Below are positions 12,901 through 28,346 of a stretch of 64,000 nt of DNA, in pieces. Under the pieces are notes generated by a model that was not told the origin of the DNA, ran no database searches, and was given only the letters and a program-made list of their open reading frames with translations. Origin of the DNA: Channa striata (taxonomy: Eukaryota > Chordata > Actinopteri > Anabantiformes > Channidae). Location of the stretch: NCBI GenBank assembly GCA_033026295.1, contig CM065176.1:10209945-10273944 (forward strand). Direction: 5' to 3'. Within the stretch, counting starts at the first letter, position 1. Each line of letters begins with the position of its first letter. A program made the translations under genes and the position numbers.

Positions 12901-15900
12901 ATGGGTGACTTCAGACACAACCAAGGAAATGCAAACAAGTTGTTCATCACACTCAAGTGTCCTTCAACACAAACCAGTGGGTGACGTCATGCCCCATGAC
13001 GTCTGCTTCATAAACCGTCTGTGGCATCCACGTGTAGTTTTTATTTGTAAAGCTCTATTTCAAGGTCCTATCGTGTTCCAGGAAGCATGCATTTGTGCTA
13101 CATTTGGGGACCAATGTCGGCATTTTAACAACTTGATCAGGGACAGCTGTTAAATTAAGGATAACAATTATTGCCTCTGTACTGTTTTCACAGGAGAGGG
13201 ACCTTTTCTTCCCTCAATAACCGCACTTTTTTTTTTTTTTACCTGTTGGACCCAATTACGTCCACATTCTATAAGCTTTCCTTAGTTACCAATACTAATT
13301 TGAAGTTTTCCGTGAAAAACAACAACAATGGACATGGACAGGCATCTACCTAGATCTAACCAACTAAAACACAACTATTATTATAACTACTATTTTGGTA
13401 TGATAGTTTACACAGACCTGAATTCATGTTACTGTCTAAAACCTGGCCATTTGAGTCTAAACTCTCTGATACCAGCTTTGAGGAGCAGCTAGAGCAAAAC
13501 ATTCACAACCTTCAATCAAAGCAAAAGCCAGCCTGTTCTTGTATTCCCTTCTTGAGGCAACGCCTGTGTTCACTACAGGGGGTATTCTACTGAGTGCAGT
13601 AAGAGTGCAGGCCCAGTCAGGAGGATGAGTCTTAGTCAGGGAGAGGCAAAGGGCCGACAGAGGAGCACCTGGAAATCGATGGCCCTGCCAAGGGCCTCAG
13701 TGTCTCTCTGGCCTGACAAACACCGCCATCGAGGAACACAGAATGCAGAACATAAACAAGGGACCACACCACAGGAAGTTTGGCTCAGGAGTAGTATGAG
13801 GAGTGGGGAAGGAGGAGGAGGCAGCATGGAGAAAGATGAGTTAGAGGATTTAAGGAAGTGAGTGAAAGAGAAGGAGGAGGAAAGCAGGGGTGACCGAGGA
13901 AAGGGACTACCACAGCACTATAAACAGAAGACCTGGCAACAGCAGAAACAATCCAGCAGCTGGCCAAAAAAAGAGGCTTCACCCAACTTGAACCAGACAT
14001 TGTCGCATGACAATTCCCAGTTCCACGGCGCAGCGCTGGACACCTTGTGTATACACACAGTGAAGATTAATACCACCCTCAGAGAGTGCGATTCACAAAA
14101 ACAACAAAGCCCTGAGACTGAAATCAACAAAGCACTGAGACTCGTTAAACAAGTCTTATTGTTGGCAGCGGGCCGCACCCTGTCTGTTAGTGTGTGTGTG
14201 TGTGTGCGTGCGTATGTCAGACGTCTGCTGGACACATTTCCACAGTGAGAGAAAGTGCTGGCAGAGAGACTTTGTATTTTTGTCTCAAACATATACATTG
14301 CACCACAGCAGAGACAAAGCCCATGTCCTCTCGGTCTCTGAGCTACGAGCCAAAACGATCTTTCCTGTGTGTCTGTCTGCCTCCATCTACTTGTGTATTT
14401 GTGTGTGAGAGAGGGAGTGTGTGTATGAGTGCATATTGAGTGATTTATGGCGAAGGCCGAGGCCTGGCCAAAAAGGACCAAAGTGAAGAAAGACAATCAG
14501 ACATTGTGTGCCTCCAAGGGTTTTCATTCTGTTACCTACTATGTTTCCTAGACGACAAACTGAAGCAGTGAATATTTTCTCTCAGTCTGCCATCATCTTC
14601 ACCGCGCTCTCAATTGAATCAAGCTGCAATCCAGGAATATTGGGACGAGGCCCCACACTGCTAGCAATGTAAACACACTCCTCTTATGTAGAGGAACAAC
14701 CCATTCGTTAGTTGTTGGCTCCCAAAAAAAAAATCCTGGCAGCAACCTCGTCTTATTCGAAAAGCCCCAACTTCTTTCTAGACAGTCAATAGTTTTGTTC
14801 CATAAGACATTATGGCCTCACTTGCTAAATCCAAACTCAACAAGGGTTAAGGTCACTGCTCTATTAAAAACATTTGACAGTTATTAGAACGTTTTGTGCC
14901 GGGGGGAGGGGGGAGGTCAATCAACAGGTATAAACGACTAAACCCTTTCATGTTAAATAGAATCCTTTTACACAAGGTTTCCTTCAGTTACTGATGCCAT
15001 TAGCATTGTAGGTAACTAATTAGGTAATGTTGGCATTAAGTGGGCATATAAAACATTACTTTATTATATGCATTGATGGATTCTGTTATTAAATGCTTGA
15101 AACACAGCTTTGTTTCTTAACATTTAGCACGTAGCTGAAATTACTTGACATTAACAACATGGAATGTTTCTAGTAAAAAGAAGGCAGTGTTGCCTGTGTT
15201 TTCAATAAACTAGTGTTCAATCGTAGGTAGTGGACAAAAAAACAACCGCCCTTACTCATTTTATTTTTTAGAAGGTCCTGGCTCCACATGGAAAAGGTGG
15301 CAGCTATAAGCAGCAGCTGTGAGCTTCAAGTTGCCTCCAACGCAAACCAGTGGGTGACGTCATGCCCCATGACGTCTGCTTCATAAACGGTCTGTGGCGT
15401 GTATCTGTAGCTTTCTTTTTAAAGGTCCTATCCTGTTCTGGGAAGTATGCATTTGTTCTACATTTTGATATAGAATGTCAGAAGTTTTAACCAGTTGACC
15501 GAGGACAGCTGGTAAATTAAAGATGACAGTTATTGAGTTTGTGAATGTATGTGTCTCTGCTTATGTGGATACAAATGGTCATACACAAACACTACGTAAT
15601 CCTGTTTGCAGCCTCAGAGATGGGGGGTGTGTTTGGGGGGAGGGGGCAGTAGGGAGTGTGAAAATAGAGAAGACAAGGAGAAAGGATGGGAAAAGACTGT
15701 TGTCCACTACTGTATGTTAAATCCATTTTATCTGATTGTCCTAGTAAACAGTAAAGTGTGTGGGGGCTTGTGTGTGTGTATGTGTGTGACTGCCTACAAC
15801 ACATTACTCACTGTAGGCAAATCTCATGGGAAAAAAATGTCCTCAAAGATAATTACTCAATCTCCTTGTAATAGCTTTGACTTCATTTTTTTAAATATCC

Positions 15901-18900
15901 TTAATTCAGTGAACAGCCTTCATGTATAATATTTTAGGTCTTCTAAAATGAAAAGTTTGGAATACATGCTGTATTACTCTTAAGACCATACAGCGGCTGT
16001 AAACTCACTCAAGATCAAGTGACGACTTTCATTTTGACAATCTAGACAACTTAAAATCTGAAGCCATCAGATGATGGATTCTACTGGCTCTTTCACAATC
16101 TGAGATCAGCATTTCACAGAGCTCTCTCAAACCTTAAGTGCCTGGAGTTATTGTGGAGCTAAATAAGATGTGACTGAGGGCTGGAGGCAAATAAACTGGC
16201 TTCTCGGATGACCGCACTTGAATTAAAAAAATTAAAGCACAGAGGAGCTCTGAATGTGGTCAAGGCTCCAAGTGGTCTAAGCCATTCACACCTGCACCAA
16301 GAGACTGTCAGACAAACTACTGTCCATATCCCTTCTTTCCTGAAGTACAAGGCATCTAGATATAACCATTTGAAAGCAGTCAAAATAACCCAAAAATTAT
16401 TAAGCAGATGCTGACTCATGTCATTTTAGTACAGTCAGATCTGGAGCACACAATGAAACGAGAGGTGTTGACAACACGTGAGAAATCTCATCAGACTGTG
16501 GCTCCTTCAGAAGCAGTGTGGAGGCGCAATGGGGCAAATCTGTAGCAAACCACAGAGACTTTTTGAGTACTGGTAGCAGTGGTGGTTATGGAAGTGTGTG
16601 TGGTAGAGAGAGACACACAGAGAGGTGTTCACATTGTGGTAGAATGCATTTTGACCGCACGGTAGGAGAGCCTGGCAGAGTACAGAGGGAAAGACCACAG
16701 TGGTGAGGTTAGCAGAGGTAGAGCTGAGGGCAACCCCCTGTTGAGAGGGGGGAGCGAGCGAGTGAGCGAGAGAGAGAGAGTGGGTGTGTGTGTTTACCTT
16801 ACATATCTAGAAAAATAATGATTAAACATGCATCGTGTTCTTTTTTTAGGAAATCCTGCAGTTGTACATGCCAATTCAAAGGTTACATGCCTTCATCAAG
16901 AGAAACTGAACTAGTGATAAGAGAAATAACTACACTGGCTTTAGTAGCCTGTCCGTGTATTTTAAAGGTGTGAGTTGTGAGTCGTTGGTCTCAAACACAA
17001 ATGAAAATTGTTACAAAAGTTCTTGTATTCCCTTCTTGAAAGTTGCTACATCTTTTTGGGTTACTTTAGTTCCTACCGCGTGAACCGTGGCTTCTGAAGT
17101 AAAGTCAGATGGACTCAAAAGTAGCATGTTTATCGGACAGAGTTTTGGCAACCAGTAGCCTTGCAAGATTACAGATTTTGGGAGTAAAGGAAATTTAAAG
17201 GAAGCTTGAGTGCTATTTATGCATAAGGAACAGGCAACGGGACGTAAAAACCTTTTGTCCACAAATGTTTCCACCTGAAACACAACAAGACTGTAAAAAA
17301 TGAGAACAAGCACTTCAATATTAACCTGACACAGACTGAGACTGAAACTTCAGGGGTCACACCAGCTAATTGGAGGCTGCATCTTTCAAAAATTTATTTT
17401 TTCTCCAATCAGTTCAGGCTGCAGTTTCCCTTTGTTCATTTTGACATGCTAAGCTTTCTGATGGCAATCTTTGTCTACTACTTTCTTTGTCTACCCATAA
17501 AATTATCAATGTCAGCTGTCAGAAAGGACTACACTTCACTTTACTTGGATTTATCAGATTTGCAGATATTCATACTGGTCTTTCCTGGCAAAACCGAAAT
17601 GAAAGTTGGATGAATATTTTCACATTGGAGAATGATAAGTAAGAGGCTTTTGCAAAGAAGCTTCCTAGAGGTTTAAATTTGTTTGGTATAATGTGAAAGC
17701 AGGTGGTGCAGTACCTGGTGTGCTTAAATAAAATAATATTGTGTCTACTCCAGTTTCTTCGGGTAAGGCATGGCAATTAAATGGAATTGTATAATTAACC
17801 AAATAAAATGACTCATTTATCCAACAATGAGTTAGATATAGCACTCTTCAAATCCACAAGTTAACAGTTATCATGTTCTGTGTTTAACCTTTTACCTTAG
17901 ATTATAAACCCCCCACTTTTTTTCCCTTACAATGACATCTTCTATCCGTACAGTTTCATAGTCTGTAATAATGTGTGACCTACGTGTACTTTTTGAAATT
18001 ACAAAGGAAAAAACAGCCAAAGAATACTGGGAAAGGCAGGAAAGATGATGGAGAGGGCAGGGGAGACAAATAGATGTAGACTGATAATGGTAAACAGCTG
18101 GGTGGGCCATGTTCACTCTCACTTTATCTCACTGGCATACACACACATACACACGTTTGTCCACTATACTTGTGAGGACAATCATCGACATAATACAATT
18201 CCTAGCCCTTTACGCTAACCATCACAACTGAATGCCTAACCCTAACCAAAACCTCATTCTAACCCTGACCCTAAAACCCAGTCTTGACCCTCCAGGATTC
18301 CTCACAACAGTACTGAAACAAAATTTGTCCACAGAAGGCTATAAAGACATGCCACACACACACACACACTCCGTCCAGACCTCCTGGTACAAACTATTCC
18401 AGAAACAGAAGAGTGAGAGACACAGATGGAGATAGAGTGTGGAATAGGGAGGGTACCGAGATAAAGAGAGCCAAAACCAAATTATAGATAATGCCAGACC
18501 GAGAATACAAGAAGAGAACTCCAGCGAAAGAGAACTTGAGAATACAGTTTTCAACTAATTAAAATTAGGCTGGAGGAAAAGATGACAGGAAGCTAAAAGA
18601 CATCTAGCAAAATAACAGCTAAGAATGAGAGAAAGAGCAAAGTGAAATCATTTCTTTCTCTGAAATAAAGATAAGTGGCAGTGAGAGTAGACCACTAACC
18701 AACAGCATCCTGCTGTGGGTTGGTTCAGTGTCATGACCCCGGCCCTCCCTCCAATTACAATGACATCTCCTCCACAGAGCGGCAACAGCCAAATAACTTG
18801 GTCAGCTTTGGCTACAAACAGTCAATGTGTGCGTCTCCAGGACATCCTTATTAACAGCCATTACAATTGTGACCTGGAGTCCATATGATGGAGACAATAT

Positions 18901-19987
18901 TTTCAACAATGCTTTCTGACAATATTTTGCATGCAATGTTTTATGTGTTTCTTGATTTAGTGTTAAGGCACAAATGTGTATATTTACATGGCTTCTTTTA
19001 CAATTATTTAATTAATTTTATGCAAGATTAGATTTTGAATGGCAGATTATTCTTTTAAAAAGATCTTCTTTAGTTTAACCACATTCAATAAGTGGTGGAA
19101 GAAGTACTGAAATGTTTAAGAAAAAGAAGCAGTACAACAGTTTGAAAATATTGTGTTAGGCAGGCAATTTACATAAACGTGCACAAGCAAAGGATAAAGT
19201 TCCAAGTAGATAGCTCATTTTATGTGAATGAAATTTATTTTGTTGAGGTTACAGGCTGTTTTCGATACCCTATTATTGCATGAATTAATCATAATTACAA
19301 TTACTTGATTGTATGACTGGGTAGCTGGTTATGGTTAAACATCAAACAAATAAGTGTTAGCATGTGTAGCATATTGATCAAAGTATTTCTTTGATCAATA
19401 TGCTATTTAATGCCCATTCAGCTAGTACAAATGTTCCTTTATCAGAAATGATTTGTTTACTTTACTTTTTTTATACACTCCAGCATTTTGTTACATCTGA
19501 CAATACAAAAACATTTTTATTAGCTGAAGGTGCTTTATTATTAAATTAGAGTTAAGTTTGCATCTCCTTCCACTGAAATGGCATTTAAGGTAAGAAAACG
19601 TGCACCATGTTTTACTAGTTACACTTAACTTTAGGAGGTGACAGTAAGATGATCCATTCTCACAGTTTTGCTACAGTGTGAGTCACTGCCAAATTAGTCA
19701 AGATTAACGGTATCATAAACAGCCTAAAGTTTATGATATGAAATAGTTTTAGATACATTTTTAACCCGCATATTTCCCACTGAGAATAGGGAGTTGTATA
19801 TTATGACAATGAAAATATGACTCACAAATGCGTGAAGCAGACACGGCATGACACAGATGGGCCAGCCCTGGCTCTGGTGTCAACTGAAAATACTTTCTAT
19901 TGCAGGGACCCTTTGACACATGAGTGGAGGGTGTCCAGTGATACATATGCACACACTTCTGCCCAGAGACAGAGGGTGTGAATGAGA

Positions 19988-20030
<43 letters not shown>

Positions 20031-20495
20031 AGTTTGCATGTCTGGACATGTCTGCTCTCAGCCCGCTACTGGAGATACTGGACGCTCAGAGAAGGATCAT
20101 CAGCATCTAAATACACTTACAAGAAATACACATCCAAGAGCGTTTACTTGCATCAGGCCCTAAGCTGGAGAGTCAGAGGATAACAACAAGAATAACACAA
20201 CCAAACACTGTCACCAACAAATTATGGATCATCTTACATTCTGTACCAGTGCCTTAAAGCCAAATCACGCCAAAATTTGCCTATCTCATCTACCCTCCCT
20301 GACACACACATTTACAGCTGTTCACTATCATTATCCCCTCTATGTCATTCAGCCACCTCCAACCCCCACGACGTACCCCATTTCTCTCTCACCAATGCAT
20401 GTAAACAACCCTCACATAACCCCCCCCCCAATTTCAACCATCCCCTCACCCTACTCTGCCCCCCTCTTAGCCCTAGACCCAACTATCTAGGCTAC

Positions 20496-20540
<45 letters not shown>

Positions 20541-23500
20541 CTATGAGCACATGCAACATAAACATCCAGGCAATGCCCCTGCCCCCTCCCCAACTCTGAG
20601 GAATGCAAGGACCAGCTGGTGGAGAAAATAAAAAACGAAGAAGCATACCAAAACAGGAAATGCATCAGGAGGGGCCTATCAGAGGGCTTTATCAGGCCAG
20701 TGGCAGCCCCACAGAGATCCTGGGTGGCGCCGCATGCTGACTGGTTGATCAAAGTGGCAGTAGTGTCATTACAGGTCAAGAGGTCAGGTGTAATCAAGAA
20801 AGGTTGCAAGCGTGCACACCCCTGCAAGTGCATGTTAGTCATAGCAACACACACCAAGACCATCTAAATAAGGAAAACCCAGAGGAAATGTGGAAGGAAA
20901 TGAGGGTGAGGAGTAAAGATGCTGCAGAGATATAAAGAAAGGATCAATCAAACGACAAAACATGAATGAAGAGAGAGACTGTGAGTGACTGAGAGAAAAA
21001 AAAGACTAAGATGTGGGTAAAGTTTTTTACTGTGCTGTTAATTTGTGGCTACATTACAGTGAATTTCTGTGTTTTTCTAGTTTTACAATGATTCAATGTT
21101 TTTCATCTGAATTGATCTGGAAATTAAATGTGTAAAAATTGAGTGAGGCTAATAAAAAAAAAAAAAAAAAAAGCTTTGCGTGTGAAATTCCAAACAGGAT
21201 GGTTAAGACCCTGCTCTGTTCTCTATAATTCATGTTCTATCTCCACTGAGCTCTTATGAAACACACATATACACAGGCACACACACAGGATTTTACTTAG
21301 GAGTGAATTTTCCAAATCAGGAGACACACGGGGAGATGGGGGGTATTTCAGCGAAGCTTGATTGCCAGGAAAAGCCTCTCCTTTTATTAGGCTTACCACC
21401 AACAAAAGTGCGTATGTGTGTGCACATACATATATATGTACACACACTAATTAGAGCATCGGCCCATTCCTTCCTTCCGAAGATTTATACGCCTAGAATG
21501 CTGACAGATACATTTAGGTGAAAGTAGAACTGCATGACTCTGGATAAATGGCCAATTTTCTCACTTAGAACTGTTTGTGCAAATGTTCTCAAATTTCTTA
21601 ATAAAAAACATCTAAGAGAAGAAAATAAATAAAAAAACAAATAAAAACCTATGCCCGAGAGCTCAGCAAACATAGTGAATCATTCAATAAGGTCCTTGTT
21701 AAAGATATTTCCGCAAATGGAGAACAGAGGTCTTTTGGTAGATTTTTTGGAAAAATTTACTTGGTCTTCACTGGTCATCGTCATCACCATCATATTGTAT
21801 TACGTGGTAATTTTAAAGGTACTGCATTTGTGGACAAGAATACTGTTTTCAATGTGTCATACGCTTTATTAGAACTGCTGATGTTTGACATATTTATCAG
21901 TCACTCTAGGATTTTGCAGACGTTTTTGTAATTGTTGTGGCCTAAATCGCCTTATTTTGTCACTGCTTTTCCAAAGAAAACTTATGTATGTTGCAAAATG
22001 TATATGTTTTAAATTACAATGTTGCATAGAATTGACAAAAAACAATTAATTGTTGAAATCCAAACACTGCAAATTCCTAAAAGAATTGATTTATTATGCT
22101 TTTGCCAGAACTATTGGTAAAAAGAATTCCTTTCTCAATAGCTCCTCAATAGCAGGGCAGACTAATTTAATTTGGTCTTCTTCTAAAAAGATTTCAGAGT
22201 TTACCACCATAGTGCCTTTCTGTGTCTTTGGCATGGAACGGTCACTAACATAGGTTGTTTTTCGCTGTTCCATTAAAAAAAAACTAAATGTTTATTAGAG
22301 TTAGCCAAGAGGATAGTACTAAAGGCAAGTGGATCTTTAGATAAGAACAGATAAGAACCAAATTGGGATGGCTTCAAGATTGGGTCAGAGCTTCCCCAAA
22401 GCAGGAGGTTTTGTGGGCTGGGGAGGTCAGTGTCTACCAAAGGTGGTCCAAGGAAGGATCTGTGAATATACCAACAAGTTCCTGGATACCCAAGGTTAAT
22501 TAATGCAAGTAGGGAGCGAAGAGGAGTGGGTAGTTTAGTGTGATCCCCCAGAGTTGAAGCAATGCTTTCTAATGCTTTCTATGATCGACAGCCGTCAGAA
22601 TACACAATACATTACTGGATGTAGGGACGCAAAACCTGGTCAGAGCACCCATACCGATTCTTGTCCACCTCCAAATGCGTGTACTACAATGGGCATGTGA
22701 GCATCCGAATTGAACAATGGACAAACAAAAGAAGGTAGCTTGGTCTGAATGAGGACAATTTTCTGATTACATCATGTGGACAGACAGTAGCGTTTGTGGC
22801 ATTTACCTGGGAAACTGGAATTAAAGCCATTTTGGAATTTAAGCATATACTATTGTCATCTTAGTGCCAGACACCACAGGACACCTTCAGAGATGTTGTC
22901 CATGCCTAGATGGGTCAGAGCTTTTTTGGCAGCACAGGGAAAACTACACATATGGTTTTAATGTTGTGGCTAATGTATATATGATGTAGATCTGCATACA
23001 ATTTGAGCCCTTTGCTGGTAAAACTAGAGTTTCAAGTTTCAATGACAGTTGCATTGTCCACCCCTTCAGTAATTCTAACTAGGGTGCTTGCTTTGAATTA
23101 CATTAATACTGTACAAGCAGCAGGATGCAGGTATACAGGAGAAACCTTGTTATGTAAGAATTAGCGGACATTTACATTGAAATTGCAATTTTCACTTGAC
23201 CCGTAACCCGGCCCTGTGTGCAAGAGAAACATGAGACATGCAGAGGAGCAGAGGGCACTGAGAGAAAAGTGGCAGAAGTTAAAAATGGTAATTGATGTGA
23301 TAAGCAAGGGTGAGGCAGCACAGGGAAGGGAAGGAAGCAGATCTGCAGACAGACAGAAAGCCTGTGTTTGCGTGACAAGGTAAAAAGGAGGAAGAGCGAA
23401 GGAAGGAAAATGGGAGCCATCGTGATCAAAATAGTTGAAAATAATAAAATTCCACACAGATAAGGGACATTTCTCCCTTGGCGCGACCACCTGATACAGC

Positions 23501-26105
23501 ACCTCCAGCTACAGAGAGGCTGGGCTTCGGAAGGGTAAAGGAAGGAGGGGAGGGGAGGATGGCAGAGGTTTTCATCCCCAACATCTTGCACCCCCATCTA
23601 CCACCACCATCCCTCAGCCCAGCCAGACACACGCAGTCACACATATACAAACAACCCCAGAGGCTCTATTATTAAGCAACAAGGAGTCAATAACAGATAT
23701 ACATAAAGGGAGACTAGTGTGAGAAGCTGTGCAGCAAAACGTTGCCATCTAGTGTCAGTCAAAGAGAGAAGGGATCCAGACATCCACAGCTTTGCTCTCA
23801 TAATCAGTCCCAATACAGCTGTTTCAGCCTCTCTCCCTCACTCCCCCTTTTCAGCTGTTACAACTCTTCCATGTTTGCCACTATGTTTGTTTGTCTCCCT
23901 CTCTCTCACTGAGTGATGCCTTCCCCGTGGATCGAGTGGGGGTGGAGAAAGCGATGGAAAGGAACACGGGAAATGAGCAATTTGAATGAAGCTACCACTT
24001 ATTCTACAACTGTTGGTTCAACCCCATATCTTGTTTTCTTCTGTGGTCGTCGGGTCTGAGGCAATGTGACTGGTGGATGTGGTATGCTGTAATGCTGTCA
24101 ATGACCAGGAGCCTAGAGAGAAGCCTCGGTACCTTATTACCATTTTTATGAAAACTCGGCCACCAGGCACAAAAACAAAGGGTTGTTTGTGCATGTGAAA
24201 GAGCTGTTTTTAAGATGTGCAAATGTCCCCACAAGAATAGAACACTTAAGTAACAGCTAAGACAACATGATCATTGTTCAGATCTCATTTGAAAAGATAT
24301 GTTTAGGTGTCACATTTGTCACTAAAATATGTATCAACACATGGTCACACAGTGTAATGGAAAATATAATTGTGCTAAATTAAAATGTTAAATCTGTGTA
24401 GATGGATTGAGGCGTTCCGCATTTCAAATGACATTTAGAGACCTAGATCGTGACTACTATTAAACTAGTGACATCATTGGTTTATGTGTAAACAAAACTA
24501 GCTGCTAACTTCATGACAACTAAAGGTCGGCATCGTGACAACACCTTGTGCCATCTGTGTGCCTGCTCTCCCTTCTGCTGCTAAGTGTTCACTCATGTAT
24601 TTTCACTACTTTCACCCCTTTGCAGACTTTCCTCTGACTGTATAAAGTGAGCTACAGATAAACTTAAGCTTGTGTGGGATTTGTGCAACCACACCCTACA
24701 AAAGGACAAACTAAACAACTCCAAGCAAGCCCAGATGACTGTTGCACATGGATCACACACTAGTCGGTGTGTGATTTTATTAGGTGCATAGCGACTCTCA
24801 AACAACACTTGATTGTGGACTTTTATGCTAAATGACTACAAGCATCCCACAGGTGCCTGGATGTGCCATGCTGTGCCCAACACGCAAAAAACACAAACTA
24901 CTCCTCCTCCCTTCTGACCTCCTCTGAAAACAATTTGAGAAAAATTTCTGAGATTCCTTTCATTTGCACTCGCTTTCACAGTATTTCGATACCATTATTG
25001 AGAACCATCAATATTTCACAACCTCCTCTCTAAGTTAGTAGAGTGAGGGATGTGACTGTAAGATGATAAAATAATACATATAGGTTATATTTTTATCTTT
25101 CGTCATGTAAGTAATGTTTAACCCTGCTGAACAATCAGATGTGGACAATCTGCTGAATTTTCATTCATATTTGATTATTTTTACAGTATGCATTTGACAC
25201 TGACAGCACAATATGGCACTAAACTGGATCATTCAGAAATGCTGACACTGGTTAGACATCCCATTCATACATTTACAGCGTCACCCTCCGGGAGTTTTCA
25301 AAATGCACTCTGAGCACTCAGCCCACTGAAGTGCTGCAGCTGGCACCAGCCAGCAAAGCTCGCTTGCAAACTAGCTGCCACTCCAAAGAAAGAAAAAAGT
25401 CCTCCTCAGACCAAAACTCACCACAGCCTTCTCATTTACATGCCAAGCAGAGAGTACTTTATTGAAAATGTTGAACTGAACACTATTGCTGAACAATGAC
25501 TGAAAACATTCAAAAATGACTATAATTTCTGAATTCGGAGTGCTTCCTTTTTTATGAAAAGCACTATATTGGTTTTACAAAGGTTTTTAAATGAAAGCAA
25601 CATTTAACTGGAAATGGTAGAATAGTGCACTCAGCGGTGAGATGGGCCAAGAGAATTTCATGAGGGTAAACCACGGGGTCTGACATGTATTACAAAGATG
25701 GTTGACTGGGAGAAAAAAAAAAAGAAATTCTCTACCAGACTAATCCTTTTTTTAATTCAAATCAACTTTGAAAGATATTTTCCCACAAATAACCAAGCTA
25801 CTTTTTGCTAAGAATAAACTTCAGATTTGTGTCGTAAATGCAAGAATATTTTTAGAAACCTGCAGAAAACATAACAAAAATCTTTTGTAAAAAATAAATG
25901 TAATTACACCTACTTTATATGGAGTAATGTCTACAATTGGTCAAAAAGTGCAATGCGGAGGATTTTCCAACATCACTCCTTTTTGGCATCAACTCTCTAA
26001 ACACAATAATCCCAGTGAGGTGAAGCAAGAACTAAAAGCATTCTTAGACTTATAGAATTTTCATTTTGTACCGTCACCCCACAACCAGCATCAGCACCGT
26101 CTAAG

Positions 26106-26139
<34 letters not shown>

Positions 26140-28264
26140 AGAGTCCCTTCCCCCTCCCTCTGATTGCTCTGCCCCGTCTCTGGACCTCCCTGCTCTGGCA
26201 TGACTCCATCATGGCCTTAGTCACCTCCCCAGTTCACCCCTTCCAGCCCTGCACTCACATATACGCACTTTCCCACACACAGTGCACATTTCACACATGC
26301 AGACATTATCTCTTCCCCTGGTACTGGGGTCCCCCCCCCCAAAAAGAAAGCCTGACGAAAAGGCGGTCACGGAACCCCGCTAACAGGAGGCCTCCCCTCA
26401 ACCGCAAACCAAGAGTAAGGAATGAGAGAGTGAGAGAGAGAAAGAGAGAGTAAACATATTACTGCTGCAATATTAGCTGATGGGAGGGAGTAGGGGGAGA
26501 GAGGAGGTAGAGGGAAGGATGAGGGTAGAATGGGGGACCGCGGTGTGAGCATCGACCCACAGAACACTCTGCCACATGTGGAGTCAATTAGGAACAATCT
26601 TGTTTTCTACCCACGGCTGCAAAAGAAAGGAGAGTTTTCTGGGGCTCTGTGTGCACAAGTTTGTGTAAATGTGTGTGCACACCGAGTGAGGTAGAAAAGG
26701 GAGTCGAGAGAGCATGTTTTTCCGAAAACTTGACAGAGAAATAGGCCAGAATGCTTTATATCAAGCCTTTTTAAGCACAAAGATTCAGTACCTTAAAATT
26801 TCTGCCTGTTGTTCACCATCAAATGAGTATGACTTCAAACAACCACAGAGTGATTGCAACAGATTGATTGCAGTGATTGATTACAGAGCAAATGACAGTC
26901 AAGGCGAGACAGCAGTCCTCCAGGGCTCAGCATGCATGAATGATGCACACATGTCACACACATGTGTGTTTGTGTATGTCTTGTTCTGCATCCTCACACT
27001 ACTGCACGTGTCTCATAGACAGAAGCATCTCTACTGACTCCGCTGGGAATTCCAGACGTACACAAAAATCACAGGCCACTTCCTTGGTGTCAGACAAGAG
27101 GAAGTCTCCTGTTTAAAAGATTCATGACTGCTTCAATTATGTATCCTCTTTCAAATTGTCATGTTTAGACAATTTTCATTATTCATCTGTTTCAAGATTG
27201 ATGTCTCCCAGTCAGATGGGCGGCATGACGTAAACAAGTGTCTACACCACTGCTGATTTATCTGAGCAGGATCAAAAAAGCAGGCACAAGACAAAAGGAT
27301 TCTTGCTTTTCACGTCTGCATCAAAGATGCATTAAAACAGCAACTTTTTGACATTTTCAGGGAAGGATATCATTTTGATGACAAACAAACTTTAAACATT
27401 GGCAACATATGCAGCAAATGGGCCTTCCTGACCCAAAGCTCACCTCAAACACAGGTGTTAAAGCCAACAGCCCTGATGTAATGAGGAAGTCTGGACTGAC
27501 ACATGAACTGAGAGAAGAGCAACACCACATACTCATACCTCAGTATTTCCTGTAAAGTCTGGTAAACAGAACAAACTGCTTGTCCAACTGTTTATTTATT
27601 AAGAAACTCGCTACGATATTTCAGATTCACTTTCTCACGTTGGAGGACATCATTACACGACTGCACTGGGAGTAAATACCCCAACACACTGACAGCTGAT
27701 CCAGTCGGGGCACTGTCATAAGTTGTTAAAGTGGCTTCAGATGGTGAATTAGAGGAAAGAACTCCTGGTTTCTCTAAAACAGGTAAGAGATGTGGATAAG
27801 ATGCAAACAAAGAAACAAGACATTTTAAGATAATGTAAGCGCAGATGGCATGAAGCACATCCATGTCCATGTCTGTATGAGTGGAAACCTTCAGAAGTTA
27901 AGAATGAGTCTGGTTGCTTACTTTTACAAACCACCTGTCCTTACAGGCTTTTGGGGGAACATTAAATCATCGGTTTCACCTTACCTCACTCAGCAAGCCG
28001 CCCCTTTAAAAAAGAAACAATAGCTGGATGCTCAAAGCTCCCAAAATGCTTTTTCCTCCTGTGGCTTTATAATGCAGCCTCTACAATATGAACAAATACA
28101 CAGTGGACTGGTTGTTAGAAAGAGAAGGTTTGTGTAGAGAGGTCTCCAGCTCCCACTGTGTACTGGACAGAAGTCAACGAGCTAATGCTGCTCAAACAAC
28201 ACACTAACCAGAAAAGGCTGGGAGTAGCTGGGAGTAGCTGGAGTGAGTGAGTGAGAGTGAGTGA

Positions 28265-28346
<82 letters not shown>

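Noticed and set aside
13918..14496. 192-codon minus-strand open frame
   Set aside because: It reads through a GT microsatellite and low-complexity Thr/His-rich DNA, has no recognisable domain and is matched by competing frames on plus.
18234..18275. CCCTAA units suggesting an interstitial telomere
   Set aside because: The units are irregular (CCTAACCCTAACC, CTAACCCTGACCCTAAAA) and occur at the usual place inside a known dispersed fish repeat.
23161..23650. Overlapping minus frames of 113 and 141 codons
   Set aside because: Cys/Leu/Phe/Ser-rich translations of a purine-rich plus strand, open in two frames at once, which is typical of composition rather than coding.
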